From: an uncultured Oscillospiraceae bacterium
Lineage (GTDB): Bacteria > Bacillota > Clostridia > Oscillospirales > Ruminococcaceae
Direction of reading: 5' to 3'
DNA length: 37,375 bases
Assembly: GCA_910578255.1 (NCBI GenBank)
Contig: CAJTQM010000019.1
Location: 1 to 37,375, forward strand
The notes under the pieces are model-generated. The model saw only the letters and a list, made by a program, of their open reading frames with translations, had not been told where the DNA came from and ran no database searches. The position numbers and the translations under genes are program-made. Position 1 is the stretch's first letter; each line of letters starts with the position of its first letter. Of the stretch, positions 25,234-34,200 are shown in pieces.

Positions 25234-26148
25234 ATGAAAAAGAACAATAAGATTTTCCAGGCGGACCTGGCTGCGTTTAAATTGCTGGGCTATGTTCTGG
25301 TTTTCATCTGGGGTATGCTTTGCTTCCTTCCGTTTTTGCTGGTTGTTATGAACTCCTTCACCTCGGAAGCGAACATTATGCGTAACGGATACTCTTTCTG
25401 GCCGGGCGAATGGACGCTGGAAGCGTATAAGACCTGCTTGGAGAACCCGGAAAGAATTGGTTTTGCCTATCGTAATACCATTATTGCAACCATTATCGGT
25501 ACCCTCTGCTCGGTATTGATGTCCACCATGACCGGTTACGTCCTGCACAGAAAGGACTTCCCGTGGAGAAATGGTTTCTCGTTCTTCTTCTACTTCACCA
25601 CCCTGTTTAACGGCGGTCTGGTTCCGTGGTATCTGATGTGTACCCGTTACCTGGGCTTTAAGAACAACTACCTGGCGCTGGTTGTGCCGCTGCTGTTCTC
25701 CGTTTGGCAGATGATTCTGGCGAAAAACTTCATGAAGGGCGGTATCCCCTTCGAGATTATCGAGTCTGCGAAGGTTGACGGTGCCAACGACTTTACGATC
25801 TACTGGAAGCTGGTTATTCCGCTGGCGAAGCCTTTGATCGCAACACTGAGCCTGTTTGCGGCCTTGAACTTCTGGAACGACTGGTACAACTGTATGCTGT
25901 TCATGAACAAAAACAACATGAAGAACCTGCAGTACTTCCTGCACGAGATGCTCTCCAGCATCCAGGCTTTGCAGGAGTTGGTATCCATGGGTAAGGTTAA
26001 CCTGCTCAACGAAGATTCCGCAAACCTGCCGCAGCAGTCCATGAAGATGGCGATGACCTGTATCACCACCGGCCCGATCCTGCTTTTGTACCCGTTCGTA
26101 CAGAAGTACTTTGTAAAGGGCTTGACCATCGGCGCTGTAAAAGGTTAA
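25234..26148 (+). CDS. carbohydrate ABC transporter permease, LplC/YtcP type, second system
   Basis: Membrane permease of 304 aa with about six hydrophobic segments, an EAA loop ESAKVDGANDFTIYWKLVIP and the family C-terminus PFVQKYFVKGLTIGAVKG. It partners the permease encoded upstream. ATG at 25234 follows GGAGAG. The preferred codons match those of the upstream permease. A strong terminator follows, so the solute-binding gene further downstream is transcribed mainly from its own promoter. Confidence 0.94.
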   Translation: MKKNNKIFQADLAAFKLLGYVLVFIWGMLCFLPFLLVVMNSFTSEANIMRNGYSFWPGEWTLEAYKTCLENPERIGFAYRNTIIATIIGTLCSVLMSTMTGYVLHRKDFPWRNGFSFFFYFTTLFNGGLVPWYLMCTRYLGFKNNYLALVVPLLFSVWQMILAKNFMKGGIPFEIIESAKVDGANDFTIYWKLVIPLAKPLIATLSLFAALNFWNDWYNCMLFMNKNNMKNLQYFLHEMLSSIQALQELVSMGKVNLLNEDSANLPQQSMKMAMTCITTGPILLLYPFVQKYFVKGLTIGAVKG

Positions 26149-26180
26149 TAGAACCTTTTTACCGATCGTATTTCCTGTAA

Positions 26181-26214
26181 AAATCTCTGCGGAGTTTTCC
26201 GCAGAGATTTTTTT
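26181..26214 (+). terminator. intrinsic terminator after the permease genes
   Basis: A 12-bp perfect stem AAATCTCTGCGG/CCGCAGAGATTT with loop AGTTTT is followed by further T residues. It separates the permease pair from the solute-binding gene of the same system. Confidence 0.9.
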
Positions 26215-26303
26215 GCGAATAACCGAAAACACATCCGGACGGAAGCCCTCCAAAATTTTAAAGGGCAAAAGTGCTTTTGTGAAAAAACAACCGGAAGAAA
26301 GAC

Positions 26304-26332
26304 TTGAAATTTGTTCCAAGAGTCCCTATAAT
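26304..26332 (+). promoter_or_regulatory. sigma-A promoter of the second solute-binding protein gene
   Basis: TTGAAA (26304-26309) and TATAAT (26327-26332) are separated by 17 bp. Transcription would start near 26339, leaving a leader of about 260 nt. Confidence 0.82.
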
Positions 26333-26338
26333 AGAGAA

Positions 26339-26598
26339 CAGCCCTGTAAAATATTGTTTTTGCAGGGGGAATGTGCAAAGCCAGTTCCTAAGCGGTTTTG
26401 TGCAAAAAAACGTGAAAGGACTTCTGGCTTGTCAGAAAAGCCAGACTGTGAAACGCATCCCAAATCACTCCACTTCCTGCGGTGCCGGGGGAAAATGCCG
26501 GCCTTTGGCTCTTGCAGACATACACTCACTTACTGAATGTTTCATTGCGCCGCTTTGGCGGAACCGCTCCTTTCAACGAAAGAAAACGGAGGATGACA
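26339..26598 (+). ncRNA. long structured 5' leader of the solute-binding protein gene
   Basis: About 260 nt with no convincing reading frame of its own. It holds at least three stem-loops: CCCTG/CAGGG extended by A/T pairs (26342-26367), a 7-bp stem CTGGCTT/AAGCCAG with 7-base loop (26424-26444), and GCCGG/CCGGC (26484-26502), plus a small CCGC/GCGG hairpin near 26550. It does not match a riboswitch class I know. It may stabilise the mRNA or regulate translation; no function is assigned. Confidence 0.4.
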
Positions 26599-28200
26599 AT
26601 GAGAAAAATTGCAATGCTTTTAGCTGTTGTAATGCTGTTGGGCCTGGCGCTGACCGGCTGTAACGGCACAACAGGTTCCAGTGCGCCGCAGCAAAGCAGC
26701 GCCGCCGGACAGGACAACAGCAATGCGGAGAACCCCGGAGACAACAGCGACCCTTATGCAAACATTGATTTGGGCCAAGAAGAGAAGGTTGTGGTTTATG
26801 TCACCGCATCGGAGCCCAATGCCATGGCGGAGGTTCTGAAGCTGGTCAACGAGAAAACCAAAGCGGCGATCAACACCACCATGGAGCTGTATTTTATTCC
26901 ATCTTCCGAGCGCACCACCAAATACCCGCTGGTTATGGCGGGCGGCGATCAGGTGGATTTGATCTATACCGCCAACTGGTGTTACTATCAAGAGCAGGTG
27001 AACAAAGCGGGCTTTAAAGAGCTGACCGAGGAGTTCCTGCAGAAGTATATGCCTCAGACCTGGGCCACTCTGCCGGAGGCCGCTTGGAAAGAGACCCATA
27101 TTAACGGCAAGATCTATATGGTTCCCCGTAATACCGCTGCCATTTTCCCGGATCGCGGACCTGCGGTCAATATGGACATTGCGGAGAAATATGGTTATAC
27201 CGCAGATAAGATTAATACCTATGAGGATTTTTACAATCTGCTGTTGGCTATTGGTACCAATGAGGTTTCCAACGGTATGTATGCGTTCTATGCGTCCGCT
27301 TCCGCTACGCTGTATGACATTGGACTGCGCTATCGCTTTAATCTGATTAACAATCAGGCCTCCGACTATGTATACTACAGCCAGCTGAATGATCCGAATT
27401 TTGAGAACCCCTTCTTCCTGCATACTTCTGAGCAGTACAAAACCTATGTGATGGAGAATGCGGCTTTGGCAAAAGCCGGTATTTGGCCGTCCGACGCGAT
27501 TTCCAACACCAACGGCATTACAACTCTGTTCACCAATAAGCAGTCTGCGACCGCTTACAATAACTACTATAACGGCATCACCACCATTGCCAACCAGCGT
27601 GCGCAGGGCATGAACGTTGAGCTGTTTGACATTTATCCGGAAAATTACCGGGCGCTGCGCGACTCTTACATCGGCGACGGTATGGCGATTACCACCTTCT
27701 GCAAAAACCCGGAAAGAGCAGCGGTTCTTTTGGACTTCATCAAAAACGACCGCGACACCTACATGCTGCTGGCCGGCGGTATCGAGGGCAGACATTACGT
27801 TTACGATGAGGCGACCAACACCGTTTCTCCCGGCGAAGAGGCCGGAGACTACGAGTTCGACGTTTGGGCTTGGGGTATCCGCCACAAGGATTTCCCGTGG
27901 CCGGCTACCGACGACGAGAGAATTAACGCGGCGAACAAGCATCTGAAAGACACCCAAATCAAGGACGAAGAGTGGCCTTACTGGGGCTTTAACTTCGATT
28001 ACAACCCGGTTTCCGCCGAGTGGGCGGTTATTTCCGCGCTGATCACCGAATACGGCACCTCCTTTAATCTGGGCATGTTCGGCGACAAGACGGAAGAGAC
28101 CTATGAGGACTTTGTGCAGAAACTCAAAGACGGCGGTCTGGAGGCTTATATGGCCGAGTGGAATCGCCAGAGAGACGAGTTTTTGGCAAATAACCAGTAA
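26599..28200 (+). CDS. extracellular carbohydrate-binding lipoprotein of ABC transporter, second system
   Basis: Lipoprotein of 533 aa with signal peptide MRKIAMLLAVVMLLGLALTG and lipidated Cys21, a Ser/Gln/Asn/Asp-rich linker to about residue 50, and a family 1 solute-binding fold. It is the substrate-capturing subunit for the two permeases upstream. ATG at 26599 follows GGAGG by 6 bases; the open frame further upstream is leader RNA. Unlike the first system, it is the last gene and is driven by its own promoter with a long structured leader. Codon use suggests high expression. Confidence 0.93.
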   Translation: MRKIAMLLAVVMLLGLALTGCNGTTGSSAPQQSSAAGQDNSNAENPGDNSDPYANIDLGQEEKVVVYVTASEPNAMAEVLKLVNEKTKAAINTTMELYFIPSSERTTKYPLVMAGGDQVDLIYTANWCYYQEQVNKAGFKELTEEFLQKYMPQTWATLPEAAWKETHINGKIYMVPRNTAAIFPDRGPAVNMDIAEKYGYTADKINTYEDFYNLLLAIGTNEVSNGMYAFYASASATLYDIGLRYRFNLINNQASDYVYYSQLNDPNFENPFFLHTSEQYKTYVMENAALAKAGIWPSDAISNTNGITTLFTNKQSATAYNNYYNGITTIANQRAQGMNVELFDIYPENYRALRDSYIGDGMAITTFCKNPERAAVLLDFIKNDRDTYMLLAGGIEGRHYVYDEATNTVSPGEEAGDYEFDVWAWGIRHKDFPWPATDDERINAANKHLKDTQIKDEEWPYWGFNFDYNPVSAEWAVISALITEYGTSFNLGMFGDKTEETYEDFVQKLKDGGLEAYMAEWNRQRDEFLANNQ

Positions 28201-28228
28201 GAATTGACGAAACAAAAACCGGCATAGC

Positions 28229-28256
28229 AAAGGGACCGTCTTTAAACGGTCCCTTT
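28229..28256. terminator. bidirectional terminator between solute-binding and hsdS genes
   Basis: An 11-bp perfect stem AAAGGGACCGT/ACGGTCCCTTT with loop CTTTAA. It ends in T on the plus strand and can also serve the convergent hsdS transcript. Confidence 0.88.
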
Positions 28257-28277
28257 TGTTGCGACGCTTTACCGTTT

Positions 28278-29603
28278 TTACAGGATGGTTTTGAGCAGCG
28301 CCCCCGACCACTCCTCCGCCGGATGGTTGGTCCCCAGTTCCCCGCGAAACGCCCGGGCCAGAATCGCCTTTTTCATGGCGTCGATCTGGGCGAGGACGGC
28401 TTCGGCGGCGGATTGGGCTTGGCGTTCTTTATCCAATAGGCTATCAACTATATGAACAATTTCTTGTTGCTCAAATAGAGTGGGAATTTTAACAATTACT
28501 TCTCTTATTGCCTGGATAGAGATGCTTTCCTGAGCTGTTGCCTTTTTTTGTTTTGTAAGTTCCCTATAGCCAAAATCGCTCCTTAGATAGTAGAGAACAT
28601 ATTCTTCAAAAGTATCGCTATTGATTTCAATTTTTCCAACATTTGAACCCAAATGTGCCTTAAATGAGCCATCAAAAATTGCTATATTTCCTATTGTCCC
28701 TACATAAGGAGTTAACAAACATTTTCGTCTTAGCTGACTCCTTGGTAACTCATCCGACACATTTTCCGGAATATAGCTCTCAAATTCGAGAACAACATTA
28801 CCTTTTTGAACGTTTTTTCCCTTAAATAGTGGAATTCCACTTTCAGCTATATTGGGAGCAATATTTTTGGTGTATTCAAATCCTGCAAGCTTTGTAACAA
28901 AAGCGATTTTTCCGATTTCTTTTTCTTTCCAATCTTTTAATTCCACCCCGTGCTCTTTCCTCCATCGCTCGGTCAGTTCCCCTGTAAACGCCTTATGCAG
29001 AATGGCGGACTTGCGCAGTTCAAAGCCGTCTACCACCGCCTGAGCCTTTTCCTTGGCTTCGTCCAGCTTGGCAAACAGGCTTTCAATGCGGGCGACAATG
29101 CGTTGCTGTTCGGGGAGCGACATAAGCGGGAAAGCCTTGTCTAATATATCTGCTCTTGAGATACCTGGAATCAGGCCATTACCTGCCTCGCGCAATTCGT
29201 CACAAACTAATAGGAGAAATAAATATGCAAATTTTTTATTTAGAATCTCTGTAGGTCGAATAGCCATAATTTGACGGCTAATATTTACTTTATCCTCTTT
29301 CTGGATATAAAGCTTCCCAATGGTACCTTTAACACTTAATAAAATATCACCTTTATTTGAGACAGCTTGAGGTGTTTCAATCCATCTTTCAATATTGAAA
29401 GTGTTATTTGCGATATTACTGGCACCTAGAATATATGGTATTCCAATTCCCTTGCTATTACAATCCGTCACAGCAGCATCACGTCCAGAAATTAACTCTA
29501 TTACACTAGAAAATCTTACCCAACACCAATTTTCCGGAATCGGATACGGCTGCTCTTTCTCCGGCACAAACGGGCTGGCAGGAATCTCTTTTTTCTTCGG
29601 CAT
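28278..29603 (-). CDS. hsdS: type I restriction-modification specificity subunit
   Basis: Protein of 441 aa that recognises the two halves of a bipartite DNA target. It has the repeat architecture TRD1 - conserved helix (LPEQQRIVARIESLFAKLDE..., FTGEL, about 170-230) - TRD2 - conserved helix (LFEQQEIVHIVDSLLDKERQ..., FRGEL, to the end). Both TRD segments (about 28440-28960 and 29130-29500) are visibly AT-rich against GC-rich conserved helices, which suggests domain exchange. ATG at 29603 overlaps the hsdM stop (TGATG) and follows GGAGG; a GTG one codon earlier is possible. No second or inverted hsdS is in the window. Confidence 0.95.
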   Translation of the reverse strand: MPKKKEIPASPFVPEKEQPYPIPENWCWVRFSSVIELISGRDAAVTDCNSKGIGIPYILGASNIANNTFNIERWIETPQAVSNKGDILLSVKGTIGKLYIQKEDKVNISRQIMAIRPTEILNKKFAYLFLLLVCDELREAGNGLIPGISRADILDKAFPLMSLPEQQRIVARIESLFAKLDEAKEKAQAVVDGFELRKSAILHKAFTGELTERWRKEHGVELKDWKEKEIGKIAFVTKLAGFEYTKNIAPNIAESGIPLFKGKNVQKGNVVLEFESYIPENVSDELPRSQLRRKCLLTPYVGTIGNIAIFDGSFKAHLGSNVGKIEINSDTFEEYVLYYLRSDFGYRELTKQKKATAQESISIQAIREVIVKIPTLFEQQEIVHIVDSLLDKERQAQSAAEAVLAQIDAMKKAILARAFRGELGTNHPAEEWSGALLKTIL

Positions 29604-31021
29604 CACTCCACCTCCGACAAAGCTTTTAACTCATTGACCACGCCTTGCAAAAGGTCCACCGCTTCCTCCAGCTGCGCGATGGCTTCCTCGCCGCTTTCAA
29701 TGGGGTCGGGCAGATCGGCGTAGTCTAACACCGAATCATCCCGAATCAGCCCCAGATCCAGGCTGTTGCCCTTAGCGGCGATCTGCTCGCGGGTGAACAC
29801 GTTCCACCGCTCGTCCTGCACGGCGCGGCGGTCTGCCGCCTCGAACGCTGCCTCAAAACCGGCGAAATGCTCCGTCTTCAAGGGGTTGGTCTTGCCGAAG
29901 GAGGGCATATTGGTCCGCAGATCATAAAACCAGACCTCTTTTGTGTTGCCCTTGTCCGCCTTGCCGCGGGTAAAGAACAGCACATTGGTCTTGACCCCCT
30001 GGGCGTAGAAAATGCCGGTGGGCAGGCGCAAAACCGTATGCAGATTACACTTGTCCATTAGATCGACGCGGATTTTCTCGCCCTCGCCGTCCGCAAAGAG
30101 GACGTTGTCCGGCAGTACCACAGCGGCGCGGGCTTTCCCGTCTGCCTTCAGGCTGCGGTAAATGTGTTGCAGAAAGTTCAGCTGCTTGTTGCTGGTGGTG
30201 TAGGTGAAGTCGTCGCGGGTGGTGCGCTCGCCGCCCTTTTTGGTGCCGAAGGGGGGATTGGTGAGGACCACGTCGTAGCCCTTCATCCCTTTGCCGAGAT
30301 TGGACAGGGTATCCCCCAGGGCAATTTCCCCCTCCATATCGTGGAGCATAGCGTTCATTAGGGCCAGGCGATGGGTATCGTGTACCAGCTCCGTACCAGT
30401 GAAAGCCTCCGTCCGCTCAAAGGCGGCGGTATCAGCGTCAAGATCAAAGAAATCATCGGTTTGCCCTGCAACATACTGATGGGCCGCAATCATAAAACCG
30501 AACGTGCCACAGGCGGGGTCGTTGCAGCGGTCCTTGGGCTGGGGCTTCACCAGACGGGTCATCACGTCGATCAGCACCCGGGGGGTGAAATACTGCCCCG
30601 CGCCGGATTTTTTCTCGTTGGCGTTTTTCTCCAACAGCCCCTCGTACAGATTGCCCAGTCCCTCTTCCCGGGCGGAAAACCAGTCCAGCCCGTCAATGGT
30701 GGTGATGATTTTTTCGAGGTTTTTCGGCTCGTCGATGTTGGTGGCCGCGCCTTGGTAGATTTCCCGCACGCGGCCTGTGCAGTTTTCCCCCAGATGATTG
30801 AGCAGGTCCTTGTAGAATTTTTTCAGTTCAATGCCGCTTTTGGAAGTTAGGCTGTCCCAGCGGTAGGCTTCCGGGATCTGGCTCTCTGCGCCTGTCTCCT
30901 TCGCCATTTTCAAAAACAGAATATAGGTCAGTTCCGTCACATACTGATGATAGGTGATGCCGTCGTCCCGGAGGACGTTGCAGAGGTTCCAAAGCTTGGA
31001 GACAATTTCCTGGGTGGTCAT
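29603..31021 (-). CDS. hsdM: type I restriction-modification DNA methyltransferase subunit
   Basis: N6-adenine methyltransferase subunit of 472 aa. An N-terminal helical domain (LWNLCNVLRDDGITYHQYVTE) is followed by the SAM-binding motif DPACGTFGF and the catalytic NPPFG (about residue 256). Together with HsdS it makes the methylase, and with HsdR the restriction complex. ATG at 31021 follows GGGGGAAG and overlaps the preceding small gene by 4 bp, and its stop overlaps hsdS, so translation of the set is coupled. Confidence 0.97.
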   Translation of the reverse strand: MTTQEIVSKLWNLCNVLRDDGITYHQYVTELTYILFLKMAKETGAESQIPEAYRWDSLTSKSGIELKKFYKDLLNHLGENCTGRVREIYQGAATNIDEPKNLEKIITTIDGLDWFSAREEGLGNLYEGLLEKNANEKKSGAGQYFTPRVLIDVMTRLVKPQPKDRCNDPACGTFGFMIAAHQYVAGQTDDFFDLDADTAAFERTEAFTGTELVHDTHRLALMNAMLHDMEGEIALGDTLSNLGKGMKGYDVVLTNPPFGTKKGGERTTRDDFTYTTSNKQLNFLQHIYRSLKADGKARAAVVLPDNVLFADGEGEKIRVDLMDKCNLHTVLRLPTGIFYAQGVKTNVLFFTRGKADKGNTKEVWFYDLRTNMPSFGKTNPLKTEHFAGFEAAFEAADRRAVQDERWNVFTREQIAAKGNSLDLGLIRDDSVLDYADLPDPIESGEEAIAQLEEAVDLLQGVVNELKALSEVE

Positions 31022-31257
31022 AATTGCTTCCCCCGTTGCTCTTTCAACATTTGTTTTGTGAGTTCAAGGCAAATTGCCTCTCTTGCTATCCCTTGATACT
31101 CGGGGCGTATATTCCTTTTTCCTTCGCAGAAATCAGAAATTGCCTTGCGCATTTTTTCAATTTCCGTTGCTTGCCGTTCATCACTGGCTACAGGCAAATT
31201 CTGCTCCGGATTCATCATGTAGTAGCATATTTTCTGAACAATATATCCAAAGTCCAT
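31018..31257 (-). CDS. small unknown protein in type I R-M operon
   Basis: Soluble 79-aa protein that I do not recognise, rich in charged residues (an E/K/R-rich helical stretch ATEIEKMRKAISDFCEGKR, then REAICLELTKQMLKEQRG), with no membrane segment or clear motif. It is locked into the operon: its ATG overlaps the hsdR stop codon (TAATG) and its stop overlaps the hsdM ATG (ATGA), arguing that it is expressed and stoichiometrically coupled. Its coding DNA is more AT-rich than hsdR and hsdM. A structural or regulatory accessory of the R-M complex is an inference from position only. Confidence 0.72.
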   Translation of the reverse strand: MDFGYIVQKICYYMMNPEQNLPVASDERQATEIEKMRKAISDFCEGKRNIRPEYQGIAREAICLELTKQMLKEQRGKQL

Positions 31258-34200
31258 TACGCGATTTCTCCTCCGTCATCGTACAGATATTCGTTGAGTT
31301 CCAGGACGATGCTTTCCAGCTGATTGCCAAACACCTTGTTGATCTTGGCGAAACCGCCCTGGGCCTTAAAGCGTCCGTCCTCGTCAAAAACGCTTATATT
31401 GAACACGGATTCTTCCATCAGGTATTTTTCCATTCTGGCGACCCAGTTGAGTTCCTGCTTGGAGAATGGATGCGCCTTTTTCAGCCTGTCCACCGCCCGC
31501 CGGATTTTGGCTTCATGAGAGATCAGCGTGGAGCCGATGGCGTACCGGCGAATTAAACTGATGATATCGGCAGTCATTTCCTCGTTGGTCATCTGGGAAA
31601 TGGCGGTATTCAGCTGCCGGGTGGTAAAACCCTCCCGATCCAGCGTCAGACGCAGGGATTTTAACCCCTCGCGGGTCAACTCCTTCGGCCTTGTACAGAC
31701 GATATGCAACGCGGCAATCCCGTTGAGATTGGTTTTGACATAGGCCGCGAACGCGTCCAGATAGTCCTCCGGTTTGCTGCCGCTGCCATAGCCCCTGCTG
31801 TGTTCCAGAAGTTCGTCCTCGTGGTCAGAGATTACAACGCAGCGGCGACCATCGGGCTTAAACTGCGCCAGCATTCTGAATAATTCCGCGTGGGCCAACA
31901 GACGGTTTTTCGCGTCCTGTGGCGCACGCTGCTGAATATCCGCAATGAATTGGGTGGGATCTTGTCCCCCGGTCAGATGGATAAAATGCGCCATCGTTTC
32001 GGCGTCCATGCGCCGTTTTTGCCGTTGCAGCTTCGCCGTGATCTGGTCGACCTGGCTTTGCACCCGGCGTTTGTCCTCCAGAACCGCCAGACCCTCCAAA
32101 AGCTGCTCAAATGTGGCACCGGGGTTGGCAACAACCGGCTTCATGGTGTTGACCGCTTCCAAAGAATCATACACGCCCACAGGGTCGTAGATTTCAAAAT
32201 GGGTTTTGTGGATTTCGGGGCAGAGGCGGGTGGCGCGGCCCATCATCTGCTCGAACAGAATGCGGGATTTTACGCGGCGCATAAAGACAAGCGCGGAGAT
32301 TTCAGGAACATCGATTCCCGTAGTCAGCAAATCGACTGTAACAACAACGCTGGGGAAACGCTCGTTTTTAAACCGGTTGATCGCCTCCTGCACTTTTTTC
32401 TTGTCGCCACCGCCCACCGAGCCGGTAATTTTCATAATGGCGTCGTTGTCCACGCCCATTTTCGTATAAATCTCTTTTAGGATTTTTACAATCAGATCCG
32501 CATGATCATCATTGACAGCGTAAATCAGCGTTTTCCCCTGTACATCCGGGCTTTCCGGGTCAATATCGCGGGCGATTTCGGCTAGAACCGTCCGGTTAAA
32601 CGACTCGGTTATGACCCGGCGGTTAAAAGCGTCCACATCAAAGTTTAACTCGTCTTCCAACAACTCCGAATTGGTGACCTCACCCGTCACAGGGTCATAG
32701 CGGACAACGACATCCCCTTTTTTATAATGGATTCCCGCTGTGCTTAGCTTTGTGGACAGCCGGTGGGGCGCGTCGTGATCAACCAGGTACCCCTCAATCA
32801 CCGCCTCGCGGTATGTATACTTAAAAACGGGCTGCCCAAAGATTTTTGTGGTCTGCAATGCCGGCGTTGCAGTCAGCGCGATTTTCACCGCGTCGAAGTA
32901 TTCCACAACGCAGCGGTATTTGCTCTGGTAATCCAGCTGATCCCGGTAAAGGATTTCGTCCTCGCCCATTTCCTTGTCCAAAATATAGCCCCGGTGCGCC
33001 TCGTCGATGATCACCAGGTCAAAATCGGAAACCGCCGGCATGGTTTCCTCATCGTTGTACAGAATTCGCTTGACCATACTTTGAACCGTTGCAATTTGGA
33101 TGCGGGTTTCCCGGTCTATGTCCTTATCTTCTAAGCCCTTGATATTGTATATATCGTCAAGGGTCATCAAATCCTCCAGCTTGACCTCCCGGAACACATC
33201 CGACGCCTGCTCGCCTAAAGAGGTACGATCCACAAGAAAGAGAATTCTGCGAAAGCGTCCGGTTTTTAAGAATCGGTAGATCATTCCCAGAACCGTGCGG
33301 GTCTTGCCCGTGCCGGTGGCCATGGCGAGTAAGATGTTTTGCTGTCCATTTATGATGGCTTCCTCGGCGGCCTCAATCGCCCGGATCTGATACGCGCGAA
33401 GGTTCAGGCCGTCTTTGTCACGCAGCAGATCATAAGACATCCCCCGCAAATCCTGATTTCTTGCGGAAATGTCTTTGTCAAGCAGTTCCATGATCCCTTC
33501 TGGACTCATCCAGCCCCGCAGGGCTTTGGGCGCGTTATCAGGCTGCCGCAAATCCAGAAACCAAATGCCGCTTTTGGTGTCGTACTGCTCCAGATACGGC
33601 CGGCCGTTGGTGGCAAAGGTGAACGGCACCTTGTAGCCGCCCCATCTGCCGATTTGATAGGCGCTGTCGGCGCTGCGGATATTGCGGGAGTAATCCTTAC
33701 ACTGGTAGTCGATTACAGAGGGAATATCCTTATGGATGGCCTTGGCCTCAACCGCAGCGACCATCTGCATACCGACAAACAGGGCGTAATCAACATAGCC
33801 CCGATTGCCGACGGAAGAATCGGTGGGCCATTCGGAAATGGCCATATTGCGCCCTTTTGCCGGACGTGTTCCCTTAAAATAGCGAAGCTTTTGTGTGTCA
33901 GCCTCCCAGCCAACCTTGCGCAGCTGCTCGTCGATCAGATAGCGGGTTTCCGCCTCGGATCTGACCCGCTGGCTGGCGGCTTTGCCGGACTGTTTCTTCC
34001 GAATTTCTTTTTCTACGGCGGGCGCCGCTGCCGCTGTTTTTTCCGCTTCCTTGATGAGCGCATCCTCGCGGGCTTGCTCGTTTTGCTTGTCGGCGTCCAC
34101 CGGGTAGGACGTATCTGCCGGCATGACAAAGGATTCGCCTTGATACGTCCAGTCTCCGTAGGTCTGCATAAACCACTGACATAAGCTGTGCGCCATTTGA

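Noticed and set aside
25174..26319. 381-codon open frame antisense to the LplC-type permease
   Set aside because: Low-complexity His/Gln/Val/Arg-rich product with no family resemblance and no ribosome site; a mirror of the permease codon pattern.
26620..28311. 563-codon open frame antisense to the second solute-binding gene
   Set aside because: It runs opposite to a gene with a clear signal peptide, promoter and codon bias. The antisense protein has no recognisable domain, and long antisense frames are expected opposite strongly biased genes.
28278..29603. Phase-variable inverting hsdS locus
   Set aside because: Only one hsdS is present and no partial second copy, recombinase or inverted repeat is nearby.
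33339..34184. 281-codon open frame antisense to hsdR
   Set aside because: hsdR is continuous and has all expected motifs here; no independent promoter or ribosome site supports the antisense frame.
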